A stretch of DNA of 53,653 bases from NCBI GenBank assembly GCA_029933005.1, contig JAOZOY010000006.1:1-53653 (forward strand), given 5' to 3'. The translations under genes and the position numbers were made by a program. Numbering within the stretch: the first letter of the stretch is position 1; every line of letters starts with the position of its first letter. The notes under the pieces were generated by a model. That model did not search any database. It was not told where the DNA came from and was given only the letters and a program-made list of their open reading frames with translations. This DNA comes from Deltaproteobacteria bacterium (GTDB taxonomy: Bacteria; Desulfobacterota; Desulfobulbia; Desulfobulbales; SURF-16). Positions 7,515 through 22,223 of the stretch are shown here, one piece after another.

Positions 7515-8599
7515 AACAGAGGTCTGAATCTTCTGATTCCTTCTTTAATCCGTGGATGTATACGGTTTGTCAATAATACCATGACCAATTGCCGCTGGGG
7601 ATCTATCCAAAAGGATGTTCCTGTAAAACCAAGATGTCCCATGCTTTTGTCAGAAATATACCTTCCGCCGCTTGATCCTTTTTTCGATGGTGTGTCAAAG
7701 CCGAGTCCCCAGCTGCTGTCTCTCACCATAGTTTGCTTTCTTAAAAAAAACTTTAAATCCGCCGTTCTAAAAAAAGGGTGCCTCATCCAGCCCTGATGAA
7801 TATCATGAAGCATGGAGACAAGGGCCATGACCCCATTTATTGTCCCGAACAGCCCGGCCTGACCTGAAACGCCGCCAACTGCATAGCTATTTTGATCATG
7901 TACCTCGCCGCAGAGAATCTTTTGCCGCCACGGACAATCTTCGGTAGCTGCATATTTTTTTTCTTTTTTCTCATCCAGAAGATTAAAAAAAAGATCTTTT
8001 TCAAGATCAAGCGGTGCCAGTATACGATTTTCAATATATTGATCCAATTTTTTTAGTGACTTCATTTCAATCATTCTTCCCAGCAGCATAAAACCAAGAT
8101 CACTGTAAACCGCTTTGCAACCGATTTCATACTCAAGAGGTTCGGCCAGGATACGGGAAAGAAGTATATCTTGTCGCTTATCTTTAGGAAAATTAACTAT
8201 TTCTTTATAAAAAAGACGGTGGGCTGGCAATCCGGAACAATGGTTCAAGAGATGAAACAGGGTAATTTTTCTTTTTTTTGAGGAAACTTCTCTTTCCAGG
8301 AGATCATCGAGCCTGTCATCAAGGCGTATTTTTTTTTCTTTAATCAGACTCAGAACAGCAAGAGTTGTGGCCAGGGGTTTTGTCAAAGAGGCGAGGTCGA
8401 AAAAAACTCCCTTATCAAGTTGTTTTACTACCGGAGTTACGGCCCTGTGGCCGAAAGTCATAATATATTTTTTTCTTTCAGCCGGAGATCCTGTCATCAC
8501 ACCCACTGAGGCACCAGGAAAAATGGACTTTTTCAGCGCTGAATCAAAAAGAAAAGATAATTTTTCGTGAAGCGAAATAAAACAAGGATCAATTTCCAT
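7478..8599 (-). CDS. Beta-lactamase-family serine hydrolase
   Basis: 373 aa of the class C beta-lactamase/penicillin-binding fold (PF00144). The nucleophile motif SxxK is in LASLTKPLA, the second motif reads YSDLG (Y-S-D in place of YxN), and GHLGFTGTSFW near the C-terminus is the third (HxG) region. No signal peptide or membrane helix is visible at the N-terminus, so the enzyme is probably cytoplasmic. Family members include D-aminopeptidases, esterases and peptidoglycan-active enzymes; the substrate cannot be assigned and resistance should not be inferred. It converges on and overlaps mtnA by 37 bp. Confidence 0.85.
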   Translation of the reverse strand: MEIDPCFISLHEKLSFLFDSALKKSIFPGASVGVMTGSPAERKKYIMTFGHRAVTPVVKQLDKGVFFDLASLTKPLATTLAVLSLIKEKKIRLDDRLDDLLEREVSSKKRKITLFHLLNHCSGLPAHRLFYKEIVNFPKDKRQDILLSRILAEPLEYEIGCKAVYSDLGFMLLGRMIEMKSLKKLDQYIENRILAPLDLEKDLFFNLLDEKKEKKYAATEDCPWRQKILCGEVHDQNSYAVGGVSGQAGLFGTINGVMALVSMLHDIHQGWMRHPFFRTADLKFFLRKQTMVRDSSWGLGFDTPSKKGSSGGRYISDKSMGHLGFTGTSFWIDPQRQLVMVLLTNRIHPRIKEGIRRFRPLFHDAVISSLCSG

Positions 8600-9058
8600 A
8601 TCAGGCCGTTCGGGAAGGTATAAAAAAACAAATTTTCATCCCTTTATTATTATTATTATTCATTGAAATTATTACTAATTTGAACTAAAATCAGTAAAGT
8701 AAAAATCTCGTTTTTTAATGGGTTAAAAGTACTATAATTTCAATTGGTTGTCTTAAAAAAGAAAAAGATTTATTTTTGAGAAAAAAACATTTTGTTCAGT
8801 GTCTGACGGGACATTATTTTTTTGTGCTGTTTTAATTTTTTTTAATCGATAAAATCTCTGTTGAAAACGTGTTTATTCAATTTTGAAAACGTGTTGAAAA
8901 CAAAAAAATATATATATTCCCACAATTTTTAAAAAGATCATGATTAATAAAATTTTCTGATATTTAAACAATTTATATAATTTTCCAACAAACTAACAGA
9001 TTTTATTATTATAAGTTTTTAATATATATCTATAAATAAAAAATAAGGATTGTGAATT
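8600..9058. other. AT-rich intergenic region upstream of dnaN; candidate oriC
   Basis: 459 bp, very AT-rich. It holds a TTA-type trinucleotide run (8644-8660) and a 13-bp direct repeat TTGAAAACGTGTT at 8861-8873 and 8883-8895, spaced exactly 22 bp. The reverse complement of TGTTGAAAA (8859-8867 and 8892-8900) is TTTTCAACA, one base from the accepted DnaA-box variant TTTTCCACA. A further TTTTCCAACA lies at about 8981. Position before dnaN-gyrB-gyrA and base composition fit an origin, but dnaA is not here. It must also contain the dnaN promoter; AAGGA at 9045-9049 is the dnaN ribosome binding site. Confidence 0.45.
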
Positions 9059-12621
<3,563 letters not shown>

Positions 12622-12740
12622 TTAGTTTTATTAGTTCAATTTGTTTTATTTGTTTAACTGGCCGGTAAAGCCGGTAAACAAATTCAACCGACTAAACTAA
12701 TCAAACCAATCAAACCAACTAAACTAATCCAACCAATAAT
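12622..12740. repeat. Mirror-image 9-nt-period repeat arrays between gyrB and gyrA
   Basis: After the gyrB stop come four 9-nt units TTAGTTTTA, TTAGTTCAA, TTTGTTTTA, TTTGTTTAA (12622-12657). A GC-rich centre CTGGCCGGTAAAGCCGG follows, then six units of the complementary type: ACCGACTAA, ACTAATCAA, ACCAATCAA, ACCAACTAA, ACTAATCCA, ACCAATAAT (12687-12740). The RNA can fold into a long imperfect hairpin. The array ends exactly at the gyrA ATG, which therefore has no Shine-Dalgarno sequence. The same unit type occurs between hisS and aspS. Confidence 0.85.
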
Positions 12741-15218
12741 ATGACAGAACAAGAACAGCAAGAATCACCAACTATTTCCATAGAGAAGGAGTTGAAAAAA
12801 TCTTATCTCGACTATGCAATGAGTGTTATTATCGGTCGAGCTCTGCCCGATGTAAGGGATGGTCTTAAGCCCGTGCATCGACGGGCACTTTTTGCCATGC
12901 GGGAGCTTGGAAATTATTATAACCGGCCTCATTTGAAATCAGCGCGTATTGTTGGTGATGTTATTGGTAAATATCATCCCCATGGTGATACGGCTGCCTA
13001 TGATACCATTGTCCGAATGGCCCAGGATTTTTCAATGCGTTATCCTCTGGTGGATGGACAGGGCAACTTTGGCTCAGTTGACGGTGACTCACCGGCTGCC
13101 ATGCGGTACACCGAAGCCCGGATGACAAAAATAGATCAGGAGATCATTACCGATCTGGAAAAGGATACCGTCGATTTTGTCGCGACCTATGATAACAGCA
13201 TGATGGAACCCGTAGTTTTTCCAAGTAAAATTCCAAATCTGCTGATAAATGGCTCATCAGGCATTGCCGTGGGCATGGCAACCAACATTCCTCCCCATAA
13301 TTTGAATGAGATCATGGATGGTCTCATTGCCATGATTAATGATTCCAATATCACGGTCCATCAGCTGATGGAACATGTGAGTGGACCGGATTTTCCCACA
13401 GGTGCCTACATCTGCGGCAGGGCCGGCATCAGGCAGGCCTATGAAACCGGACGGGGCAGCCTGCTTCTTCGGTCTCGATACCATATTGAAACAAACAAAA
13501 AAAAGAGGGAATCGATTGTTATCACGGAGATTCCTTATCAGCAGAATAAAGCGGTTCTTGTTGAAAAAATAGCCCGGCTGGTTAAGGATAAAAAAATAAA
13601 TTCTATTTCCGAAGTGCGGGACGAATCAGATCGCCATGGTATGCGTATTGTCCTGGATTTGAAAAAGGATGAGATGGCCGAAGTAGTCATCAACCAGCTT
13701 TACAAAATGACGCCTCTCCAGCGCAGTTTTGGAATCATCCTGCTCAGTATCGTTAATAACAGGCCGGAGGTACTGAACCTTAAGCAGATTTTTGAATGTT
13801 TTATCCAGCACCGAAAGTCAGTTATTTATCGCCGTACAGCATTTGATTTGAAAAAAGCGGAGGAACGGGCTCATATTCTGCAAGGCTTGAAAGTGGCCAT
13901 TACCAATCTTGACGAGGTGGTTGCACTGATCAAGGCATCGGCCAATCCTAAAGAGGCGAGACAGGGGCTGATGAGTCGTTTTGATCTTTCAGAAATCCAG
14001 GCCCAGTCCATTCTGGAAATGCGACTCCAGAAATTAACCGGACTGGAAAGGGATAAGATCATCTCGGAACTGGACGAGCTGATGAAACAGATTGAGATGT
14101 TTCAGCAGATTCTTGGGAATGAAGCCCTTGTTCTGGATATAATCAGGGACGAGTTTGTCGCCATTAAAGAGCAATATGGAGATGATAGACTGACTGAGAT
14201 TATCGAAGCCCCGGATGAAATTTTGCCTGAAGATATGATTCAGCGTGAAGACATGGTGGTCACGGTCACCCATGACGGATATATCAAAAGAAATCCGGTC
14301 GATCTTTATCGTTCCCAGCGCAGGGGCGGCAAGGGGATCAAGGGAATTAAAACCGTGGAAGAAGATTTTGTCAGTCATCTCTACCTTGCCTCAACCCATG
14401 ATACTTTTTTGTTTTTCACCAATTTAGGCAAGGTGTTCTGGCGCAAGGTTTATGAGATTCCTCAGGCCAGCCGTATTGCCCGGGGCAAGGCCATTGTCAA
14501 TCTTCTTGATCTGGGACAGGATGAAAGAGTCGCAGCTATTTTACCGGTCAAATCTTTTGAAATTGAAGATGGCGAACAATGTTTTATCATGATGGTCACC
14601 AAATTGGGTGTGGTCAAAAAAACCGTGCTGCAAGAATTTAACAGGCCTATCCGCAGAGGTAAGATTGCTTTAAGAATCAGGGAAGGGGATGAAATTATTT
14701 CCGCCGCCCTGACCTCCGGGCAAAATAAAATTCTTTTGGTTTCTCATAACGGCATGGCCGTAAAATTTCAGGAAGACGATGTCAGGGCCATGGGCAGGAC
14801 TGCCAGCGGGGTCAGGGGAATCAGGCTGGCTGAAGATGACCAGGTTGTCGGCGTGGTGGTGCTGGAAACCGATGAGTCAATTCTTGTGGTGACCGAAAAT
14901 GGTTTTGGCAAGAGAAGTCCGGAGATGGATTATCGGCTGACCAAGCGGGGCGGCAAGGGTGTCTTTGCCATTAAGACCAGCGAGCGCAACGGTAAGGTGG
15001 TTGGTGCGCTGCAGATTACCGATGAAGATGAGATCATGCTGATCACCAATGGCGGCAAGATTATTCGGATGAATATGGAGCATGTCCGAGTGATTGGCAG
15101 GAATACTCAGGGCGTGAAACTTTTTGATCTTGGGACTGATGAAAAGGTGGTTGGTATGGGAATGGTGCCGGAGTCTTATAAAAAAGAAGATGGAGATGAA
15201 GGGAAAGAAGACGATTAA
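12741..15218 (+). CDS. gyrA: DNA gyrase subunit A
   Basis: 825 aa; cuts and rejoins DNA during supercoiling. The active-site tyrosine is Tyr123 in [10 protein letters not shown]. The quinolone-resistance region reads [11 protein letters not shown], with Thr84 at the E. coli Ser83 position and the acidic Asp88 retained. The GyrA box QRRGGKG, needed for DNA wrapping, starts the C-terminal beta-pinwheel, whose repeats can be followed to the acidic tail [12 protein letters not shown]. The start is ATG 12741, directly after the 9-nt array and without a visible ribosome binding site, so translation may depend on the array structure or on coupling to gyrB. Confidence 0.97.
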   Translation: MTEQEQQESPTISIEKELKKSYLDYAMSVIIGRALPDVRDGLKPVHRRALFAMRELGNYYNRPHLKSARIVGDVIGKYHPHGDTAAYDTIVRMAQDFSMRYPLVDGQGNFGSVDGDSPAAMRYTEARMTKIDQEIITDLEKDTVDFVATYDNSMMEPVVFPSKIPNLLINGSSGIAVGMATNIPPHNLNEIMDGLIAMINDSNITVHQLMEHVSGPDFPTGAYICGRAGIRQAYETGRGSLLLRSRYHIETNKKKRESIVITEIPYQQNKAVLVEKIARLVKDKKINSISEVRDESDRHGMRIVLDLKKDEMAEVVINQLYKMTPLQRSFGIILLSIVNNRPEVLNLKQIFECFIQHRKSVIYRRTAFDLKKAEERAHILQGLKVAITNLDEVVALIKASANPKEARQGLMSRFDLSEIQAQSILEMRLQKLTGLERDKIISELDELMKQIEMFQQILGNEALVLDIIRDEFVAIKEQYGDDRLTEIIEAPDEILPEDMIQREDMVVTVTHDGYIKRNPVDLYRSQRRGGKGIKGIKTVEEDFVSHLYLASTHDTFLFFTNLGKVFWRKVYEIPQASRIARGKAIVNLLDLGQDERVAAILPVKSFEIEDGEQCFIMMVTKLGVVKKTVLQEFNRPIRRGKIALRIREGDEIISAALTSGQNKILLVSHNGMAVKFQEDDVRAMGRTASGVRGIRLAEDDQVVGVVVLETDESILVVTENGFGKRSPEMDYRLTKRGGKGVFAIKTSERNGKVVGALQITDEDEIMLITNGGKIIRMNMEHVRVIGRNTQGVKLFDLGTDEKVVGMGMVPESYKKEDGDEGKEDD

Positions 15219-15310
15219 GATTTTGACGTGAGTCCGATGTTCCATGTGTCTCATCGATGTTGAATTACCTCATTGTCATCGTCGACAAGACATTTTTCAA
15301 CTTGCCTTTT

Positions 15311-15436
15311 TTAATTTATAAAAGATTCTTGATGCAGTCTGCAGAACTCGTTAATCAAATTTTTTCTGGCTGACAGATCCATTTTGAAATAAAGCGGGCT
15401 TAATATCAGAATTTTTAAGGCTTCTCTCTGTGTCAT
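15311..15436 (-). CDS. Small conserved-looking protein, 41 aa
   Basis: ATG at 15436 follows AAAGGGTGA at ribosome-binding distance and encodes 41 residues ending at TAA 15311. The sequence is MTQREALKIL, then SPLYFKMDLSAR, then NEFCRLHQESFIN. Its mixed amphipathic character with SPxYF and EFC motifs looks like a genuine short protein rather than random sequence. No domain name can be given. It lies in the gap after gyrA, on the opposite strand. Confidence 0.55.
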   Translation of the reverse strand: MTQREALKILILSPLYFKMDLSARKNLINEFCRLHQESFIN

Positions 15437-15875
15437 AGCGGTCACCCTTTATAAAAGATGGTGATTTTGAGCGATAATTCAAAAAGTGTAATGTAAATAT
15501 TCGGCTAGCACCCCATCTTTGAACGATCAGGCCTACTCGCATATGAATCAATATAGCTCACAGACCTGATCGTCCAAATATGGGCCACTATCCAAAATTT
15601 ACATTTCGGTGATTTTTGTAATAATTTATTATAAAGTCGAATGTTTACAAAGTAATTTTTTTAATTCCTTTATTTTAAATAAATAAGCAAATTTTGATCC
15701 AATTTGAAAAAAAGTAACATTCTGAATGTATGAATTTGATTTTACGTATATTTAATTGGGGTTTCTAAATAATTTTTTTCGATTTGTTTAAAAAAAACCA
15801 AAAGCTTTACGGAAAACAGGAAAAGAGTTTTGTTTTTCCGAATTTTTACAACAGGCTGAAAAGGTAAAATGAGAG
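15437..15875. other. AT-rich gap upstream of gpsA
   Basis: Contains the 110-bp palindromic element 15493-15602. From 15603 on, the DNA is AT-rich without recognised coding potential and presumably holds the gpsA promoter. Confidence 0.5.
15493..15602. repeat. 110-bp palindromic element, family E, copy 1
   Basis: Ends GTAAAT and ATTTAC. The first ~39 nt match the reverse complement of the last ~39 nt with scattered mismatches, including CGATCAGG in both arms. A second copy is at 30855-30961, which also starts GTAAATATTCGGC and contains CGATCAGGC. Each copy sits between genes. There is no ORF inside, so a non-autonomous mobile element or structured repeat is likely. Confidence 0.75.
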
Positions 15876-16895
15876 ATGGTCTTTCAGCAGCAGATAGCCG
15901 TCATCGGTGCGGGCAGTTGGGGAACAGCCTTGACAAAGCTTGTCAGCGATAAAGGTATCCGGGTCAGGTTATGGGGACACCGCAGGGATCATGTTGAAAA
16001 AATCAGGAAAGAAAAAGAGAATTCGACCTATTTACCGGGGGTTGTGCTAAGTGAAAATGTTGAGGTTGTTGCAGATATCGAAGAGGCTGTAAAAGATCTG
16101 AACACCATTCTCATGGTTGTTCCGTCACATGTCTATCGTCAGGTTTTTGAAAAAATCGTTCCATTTCTGGAAAAAAATAGCATAATTATTTCTGCGACAA
16201 AGGGGATAGAGAATGAAACTCTGTTGACCATGACCCAGGTGATGACTGAAGTCTTGGAGAAAACAGGAAAAAAGGCGGATTTTGCCGTTTTATCCGGACC
16301 GAGTTTTGCTAAAGAGGTTGCCCGGCAGACCCCAACGGCAGTAACTGTGGCGGCCCATGACAAAGAAATTGTCAGGCAGATACAGCAAATTTTTTATACT
16401 GAACGTTTCCGGGTCTATGGTTCAAGGGACGTCATCGGTCTTGAACTGGGCGGCGCCTTGAAAAATATTATTGCCATTGCCGCCGGTATCTGTGACGGTC
16501 TTGGTTTCGGTACAAATACCAGGGCGGCTTTAATAACCAGGGGCCTTGCGGAAATCACCAGACTGGGAGTGAAGATGGGAGCGGATCCTTTAACTTTTTC
16601 AGGTCTCGGCGGTCTGGGAGATCTTGTTTTAACCTGCACCGGCGCACTTTCCCGCAACAGAACCGTTGGTTTAAAACTGGGACAGGGAAAGAAACTGGCA
16701 GTTATTCTTGATGAGATGGAGATGGTGGCCGAAGGTGTAAAGACAACAAAATCGGCTTGGACCCTGGCAAGGAAGCAAAAGGTTGAAATGCCGATCCTTG
16801 AACAGGTCTATCAGGTTCTTTACCGGGACAAGAGCTGCGAGGATGCGGTTCACTCTCTTTTGCTTCGTGATCTCAAGGAAGAAATTTATTATTAG
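15876..16895 (+). CDS. gpsA: Glycerol-3-phosphate dehydrogenase [NAD(P)+]
   Basis: 339 aa cytoplasmic enzyme that makes sn-glycerol-3-phosphate for phospholipid synthesis. The N-terminal Rossmann motif is VIGAGSWGTAL. GPSFAKEVARQTPTAV and ELGGALKNIIAIAAG hold the substrate-binding and catalytic lysines of the family, followed by GLGGLGDLVLTCTG. The length is typical. It converges on the phosphate transporter gene with only 16 bp between the stops, and that gap carries a repeat half-site. Confidence 0.95.
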   Translation: MVFQQQIAVIGAGSWGTALTKLVSDKGIRVRLWGHRRDHVEKIRKEKENSTYLPGVVLSENVEVVADIEEAVKDLNTILMVVPSHVYRQVFEKIVPFLEKNSIIISATKGIENETLLTMTQVMTEVLEKTGKKADFAVLSGPSFAKEVARQTPTAVTVAAHDKEIVRQIQQIFYTERFRVYGSRDVIGLELGGALKNIIAIAAGICDGLGFGTNTRAALITRGLAEITRLGVKMGADPLTFSGLGGLGDLVLTCTGALSRNRTVGLKLGQGKKLAVILDEMEMVAEGVKTTKSAWTLARKQKVEMPILEQVYQVLYRDKSCEDAVHSLLLRDLKEEIYY

Positions 16896-16898
16896 CTG

Positions 16899-16910
16899 GT
16901 GAACGGTTAC
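16899..16910. repeat. Repeat half-site GTGAACGGTTAC
   Basis: A single end of the GTAAC-type dispersed repeat squeezed between the convergent stops of gpsA and the phosphate transporter. It is identical to the end of the family A copy at 37185-37239. Confidence 0.5.
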
Positions 16911-16911
16911 A

Positions 16912-18231
16912 TCAGTTGCCTGTTTTGACGATCACTTCTATAATCGTTTCCAGAAAAAAGAAACGGCCCACGACAAAAAAGAGGATCGACATCACTGCAG
17001 CGGCTGGAACCGTGATGATCCAGGAGAGGAAGATTTTTTTTGTGACATTTTTGTCGATACCTCCTAAGCCCCTGGCCAGTCCGATGCCGAGGATAGCCCC
17101 CACCAAGGTGTGGGTGGTGGACACAGGCAGGGAAAGACGGGTGCACATCAGTACCGTGGCAGTGGCGGCAATATCAGCCGCAACCCCGCGCGAAGGTGTA
17201 ATTTCAGTGATTTTGGTGCCAACAGTCTGCATCACTTTGTAACCGTATGTTGCCAGGCCCAGGACAATGCCGATTCCACCAAGACCGAGAATCCAGGGCG
17301 GCACCCCGACTTTCATCTCAATGGCACCGGTACGGAGGATGTGAACAACTGCGGCAAAAGGCCCCACGGCATTGGCCACGTCATTGGCCCCATGGGCAAA
17401 GGCCACCGCACAGGAACTGGTCACTACCAGGGGAACGAAAATTTTTTCCACAAGCTTCAGTTGCCTGGAGATGGGCAGTGAGTTCTTACCACGAAGTTTA
17501 TTGGTGACAATAATTTTTGCAACAATGGCTGTCACCACGGCCAGTCCCAGGGAAAGGTAGAGAGAATTTGAATCAGTCAGCCAGGAAATATCACCGATGA
17601 CATGTTTTAAACCCTTGTAAATCGTGGCCAGACAGACCACGGCCACCAGCAGAAAAACAATATACGGAATATATATTTTGGCTGCCCGGGCGGGCTGTTC
17701 TTTTCTTAAAATCGTTCTTCTGATCAGTTTAAAGAGAACGAATGCTATTGCGCCACCGGCTATCGGAGAAATAAACCAACTGGCGACAATCTGGCCCATT
17801 TTAGCCCAGTTGACTGCCTGCCAGCCTGCGGCGATGATACCGAAACCGGCAATGGCTCCGATGATGGAATGGGTGGTGGAAACCGGCATGCCGAACATGG
17901 ATGAGAAGTTCAGCCAGAAGGCGGCGCAGAGCAACGCTGAAGTCATACCGATTACAATCAGGGCGGCCGCCTCACCTGGCAGCAGACCGGGCAGGGCGGC
18001 AAGCATGGCCGGATCAACAATTCCTTTGCGCACGGTGTCGGTGACATGAGCGCCAACCAGAACTGCTCCGGCGAATTCGCAGATTCCGGCGGCAATAACC
18101 GCTTGTTTCACAGAAATTGCCCGGGAACCCACGGCATCGGCCATTGAGTTGGCCACATCGTTGGCGCCGATGTTCCATGCCATGTAGATGCCGATCACTG
18201 CCGGTATGCATAAAACGATATATTCTGTCAT
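16912..18231 (-). CDS. pit: Inorganic phosphate transporter, PiT family
   Basis: 439 aa integral membrane carrier for phosphate or metal-phosphate symport. Both PiT signature repeats are present: GANDVANSMADAVGS near the N-terminus with a later MPVSTTHSIIGA, and GANDVANAVGPFA with LPVSTTHTLVGA in the second half. Many hydrophobic segments surround them. It lies 105 bp downstream of the DUF47 gene on the same strand, the standard pairing in which the DUF47 protein modulates the carrier. Confidence 0.94.
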   Translation of the reverse strand: MTEYIVLCIPAVIGIYMAWNIGANDVANSMADAVGSRAISVKQAVIAAGICEFAGAVLVGAHVTDTVRKGIVDPAMLAALPGLLPGEAAALIVIGMTSALLCAAFWLNFSSMFGMPVSTTHSIIGAIAGFGIIAAGWQAVNWAKMGQIVASWFISPIAGGAIAFVLFKLIRRTILRKEQPARAAKIYIPYIVFLLVAVVCLATIYKGLKHVIGDISWLTDSNSLYLSLGLAVVTAIVAKIIVTNKLRGKNSLPISRQLKLVEKIFVPLVVTSSCAVAFAHGANDVANAVGPFAAVVHILRTGAIEMKVGVPPWILGLGGIGIVLGLATYGYKVMQTVGTKITEITPSRGVAADIAATATVLMCTRLSLPVSTTHTLVGAILGIGLARGLGGIDKNVTKKIFLSWIITVPAAAVMSILFFVVGRFFFLETIIEVIVKTGN

Positions 18232-18336
18232 GGTTTAGATTCTAATTTAAAATTAGAGATATTTGTGGATCACAACTAAAAAAATAATGCTAATTTATGT
18301 CATTTTCGTGGTTTTTTGTGCCTTCAGCGCAGCTGG

Positions 18337-19011
18337 TCAGGTTTTTGTAATCATGGCCCGCAGAAAATCTCCGGCATTTTCAGCCTCATTGGCGATGGCG
18401 CTGAGTTTTAAGAGTAATTTTTCGTAAAAGATGATGTCCATTGGTTTAAGCTCGTCCTCCAGCTTATAGATCTGGACGCTCAGTTCCCGGGCCAGACGGT
18501 CCGCCTGCCACTCTTCAACACCTAAATCCTTGATTCGATCCAGAACCAGATTGGCCTCGGCTCCGCTGAAAGAGACCTCGGCCAGATTCTTTAATTCGAC
18601 TGCCGCAGTCAGCAACGTACCGCTCACCTGAAAAATTTGATTCACAAAAGTCAAAAAACCTTGATGCAGGGTTGGATGGAGTTTTGTTTTGCGAATAAAA
18701 AGAATGACCGAGAAATCTTCGGCATAATCAGCCAGTTTTTCCTGGCACTGGAGAAATCCGTCAAGTTCCTCACGGGCCACCGGTAAAAAAAATCGACGCG
18801 GCAAGTTACGACGGATGTCATGTTTGATTAGGTCCGCCTCGTATTCGGTTTTTGAAATTTTATGATGAAGCTTCTGGATTTGCTCAAAATCTTGCTTGAT
18901 CAGGGCCTCCATGAGAGGTTTGATCAGTTCCACGCACTCATGGACTTTTTTGGCATGTTCAACAATTGGTCCAAAAGGTGATTTGCTGAATAGATCCCGT
19001 ATTAACGCCAT
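18337..19011 (-). CDS. DUF47 / PhoU-like regulator of PiT transport
   Basis: 224 aa, helical, of the TIGR00153/DUF47 family. PFGPIVEHAKKVHECVELI at the N-terminus and KISKTEYEADLIKHDIRRNL match the PhoU-like helical bundle that binds metal clusters. It precedes pit in the transcript. Members are thought to control the paired PiT carrier, but the mechanism is not established. Confidence 0.88.
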   Translation of the reverse strand: MALIRDLFSKSPFGPIVEHAKKVHECVELIKPLMEALIKQDFEQIQKLHHKISKTEYEADLIKHDIRRNLPRRFFLPVAREELDGFLQCQEKLADYAEDFSVILFIRKTKLHPTLHQGFLTFVNQIFQVSGTLLTAAVELKNLAEVSFSGAEANLVLDRIKDLGVEEWQADRLARELSVQIYKLEDELKPMDIIFYEKLLLKLSAIANEAENAGDFLRAMITKT

Positions 19012-19243
19012 TCAATAGACTCCTCTCCATTTTTTTTGATACTGTATATTTTTAAATTTATTCAGGCCGTATAGTGGCTCGAAGATACAGTACAGCCCCG
19101 GCAAAGTCAAGATTTGCTGTTTGTTTTTCCTTGTTGCGAAAAGGCGTATTTTTTGTCCTTTTTTTGAAAATTAATTGATCTCAAAGAGAGAATAGGGGAT
19201 AAAAGACAGATCATTTTTTTATCAATTGTTCAAAGGAGGGATT

Positions 19244-19432
19244 ATGCCCTATGTAAATATCCGGGTAGCCGGAACATTGAGCAGGGAACAGAAGGAGCAG
19301 GTATGCAGCGAAGTCACCGAGATCATTTCCAGAATAGCCAATAAACCGAAGGATTCCATCATTATTTTTATTGATGAAGTGGAGCGGGAAAATATTGCTT
19401 CGGGCGGTAAACTGCTGCAACCGGCTTCCTGA
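19244..19432 (+). CDS. 4-oxalocrotonate tautomerase family protein
   Basis: 62 aa, the classic size. The start is ATG 19244 with the strong AAGGAGGG at 19233-19240. It leaves Pro as residue 1 after Met removal (PYVNIRVAG), as needed for the catalytic N-terminal proline. LSREQKEQV and NIASGGKLL are family-typical. The physiological substrate is unknown; no aromatic-degradation genes are near. It sits 22 bp before ligA on the same strand, so the two may be co-transcribed. Confidence 0.9.
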   Translation: MPYVNIRVAGTLSREQKEQVCSEVTEIISRIANKPKDSIIIFIDEVERENIASGGKLLQPAS

Positions 19433-19445
19433 TCGGTGTGGATAG

Positions 19446-21479
<2,034 letters not shown>

Positions 21480-21486
21480 GCTCCGC

Positions 21487-21502
21487 ACTGGTGCTATTCG
21501 AG
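21487..21502. repeat. 16-bp dispersed repeat word (inverted partner at 37114-37129)
   Basis: ACTGGTGCTATTCGAG occurs here after ligA and, exactly in reverse complement, at 37114-37129. Downstream at about 21536-21549 follows GCTGAATAAGTTAC, resembling the GTAAnnRTTCR ends, so this is probably one end of a repeat copy spanning the ligA-acylphosphatase gap. Confidence 0.5.
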
Positions 21503-21567
21503 AAAACCCAGGAAAGCGTTGATTTCGTGGAGTGTAGCTGAATAAGTTACGATTGAGGGAGAATAAA

Positions 21568-21843
21568 ATGGACCAATGCATTAAAGCTATTGTCAGGGGG
21601 AGGGTTCAGGGTGTTTTTTTTCGGGCCTATACGGAAGAAGAAGCCCGACGGCAAGGTCTTGTCGGCTGGGTGAGAAATTTGGCTGATGGAGATGTTGAGG
21701 CAATGATCTGCGGTTCCGCGGAAAATATTGAGTCCATGATAAAATGGTTACATACCGGGTCTCCCATGGCAGATGTCAAAGAGGTTTTTGTGAGCGGGAT
21801 TGAACCTATGGAGCAGCTTGAAAATTTTGAAATTCGCTACTGA
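21568..21843 (+). CDS. acyP: Acylphosphatase
   Basis: 91 aa enzyme hydrolysing acyl phosphates. The signature GRVQGVFFRAYTEEEA carries the catalytic Arg19, and GWVRNLADG supplies Asn37. I chose ATG 21568, behind GAGGGAGA, over the upstream TTG at 21553, which would overlap the ribosome binding site. Its stop is followed 4 bp later by the compact inverted repeat 21848-21885. Confidence 0.93.
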   Translation: MDQCIKAIVRGRVQGVFFRAYTEEEARRQGLVGWVRNLADGDVEAMICGSAENIESMIKWLHTGSPMADVKEVFVSGIEPMEQLENFEIRY

Positions 21844-21847
21844 CATT

Positions 21848-21885
21848 GTAACCGTTCACTAGATGAGGTGCTGGTGAACGCTTAC
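21848..21885. repeat. Compact 38-bp element with 12-bp terminal inverted repeats
   Basis: GTAACCGTTCAC and GTGAACGCTTAC (11 of 12 complementary) flank a 14-nt centre. It has the same ends as the dispersed family at 1721, 16910, 37239 and 49977, with almost no interior. It could be a minimal unit of that family or an operator for the zinc-ribbon gene that starts 66 bp downstream. Confidence 0.7.
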
Positions 21886-21950
21886 CTGATATTGACAATG
21901 TAAAGTCGCTGCTTTAAATTAAAAGTTAATATTTTGAAGGAGGAAATAAA

Positions 21951-22223
21951 GTGGATTTTATCCCTGAAACAATATCTGACTCTCAGCGGCTGAGCAAGAA
22001 AAGAGGGCATCTCATTACCTGCCCCAACTGTGGGAATGATCATGATTTTTTTGAAGTCGCGGAGGGGGTGATTCTGACCACCCATTATGTCCAGAACGCG
22101 GATTCCAGCTTTACTCAGGATAGTGATGAATCGCAGATTCTGGGACAGATCAGATTTTTTTGCGGTGAGTGTAACACCGACTTGTCCCAGTTTCATCAAC
22201 GTTTTGTGGAGATGCTCTTTTGA
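21951..22223 (+). CDS. Small zinc-ribbon protein coupled to an ATP-grasp ligase
   Basis: 90 aa from GTG 21951, behind GGAGG. Two cysteine pairs, TCPNCGN (about 23-28) and FFCGECN (about 71-76), would form one zinc ribbon enclosing an acidic insert. No known enzyme domain was recognised. Its stop TGA overlaps the TTG start of the ATP-grasp gene, so the two are translated together, which suggests the proteins act together. It might be the substrate, the carrier or a regulatory subunit of the ligase. That role is inference. Confidence 0.75.
   Translation: MDFIPETISDSQRLSKKRGHLITCPNCGNDHDFFEVAEGVILTTHYVQNADSSFTQDSDESQILGQIRFFCGECNTDLSQFHQRFVEMLF

Noticed and set aside
7478..8599. Antibiotic-resistance beta-lactamase
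   Set aside because: Only the general SxxK/Y-S-D/HxG fold is present and no signal peptide is seen; family members are mostly peptidases or esterases.
12622..12740. Ordinary intrinsic terminator between gyrB and gyrA
   Set aside because: The structure has no GC-rich stem followed by a U-tract and consists of 9-nt-period units running up to the gyrA start.
19226..19243. TTG 19226 as start of the tautomerase
   Set aside because: It would overlap the AAGGAGGG ribosome binding site and bury the catalytic proline that must be residue 1.
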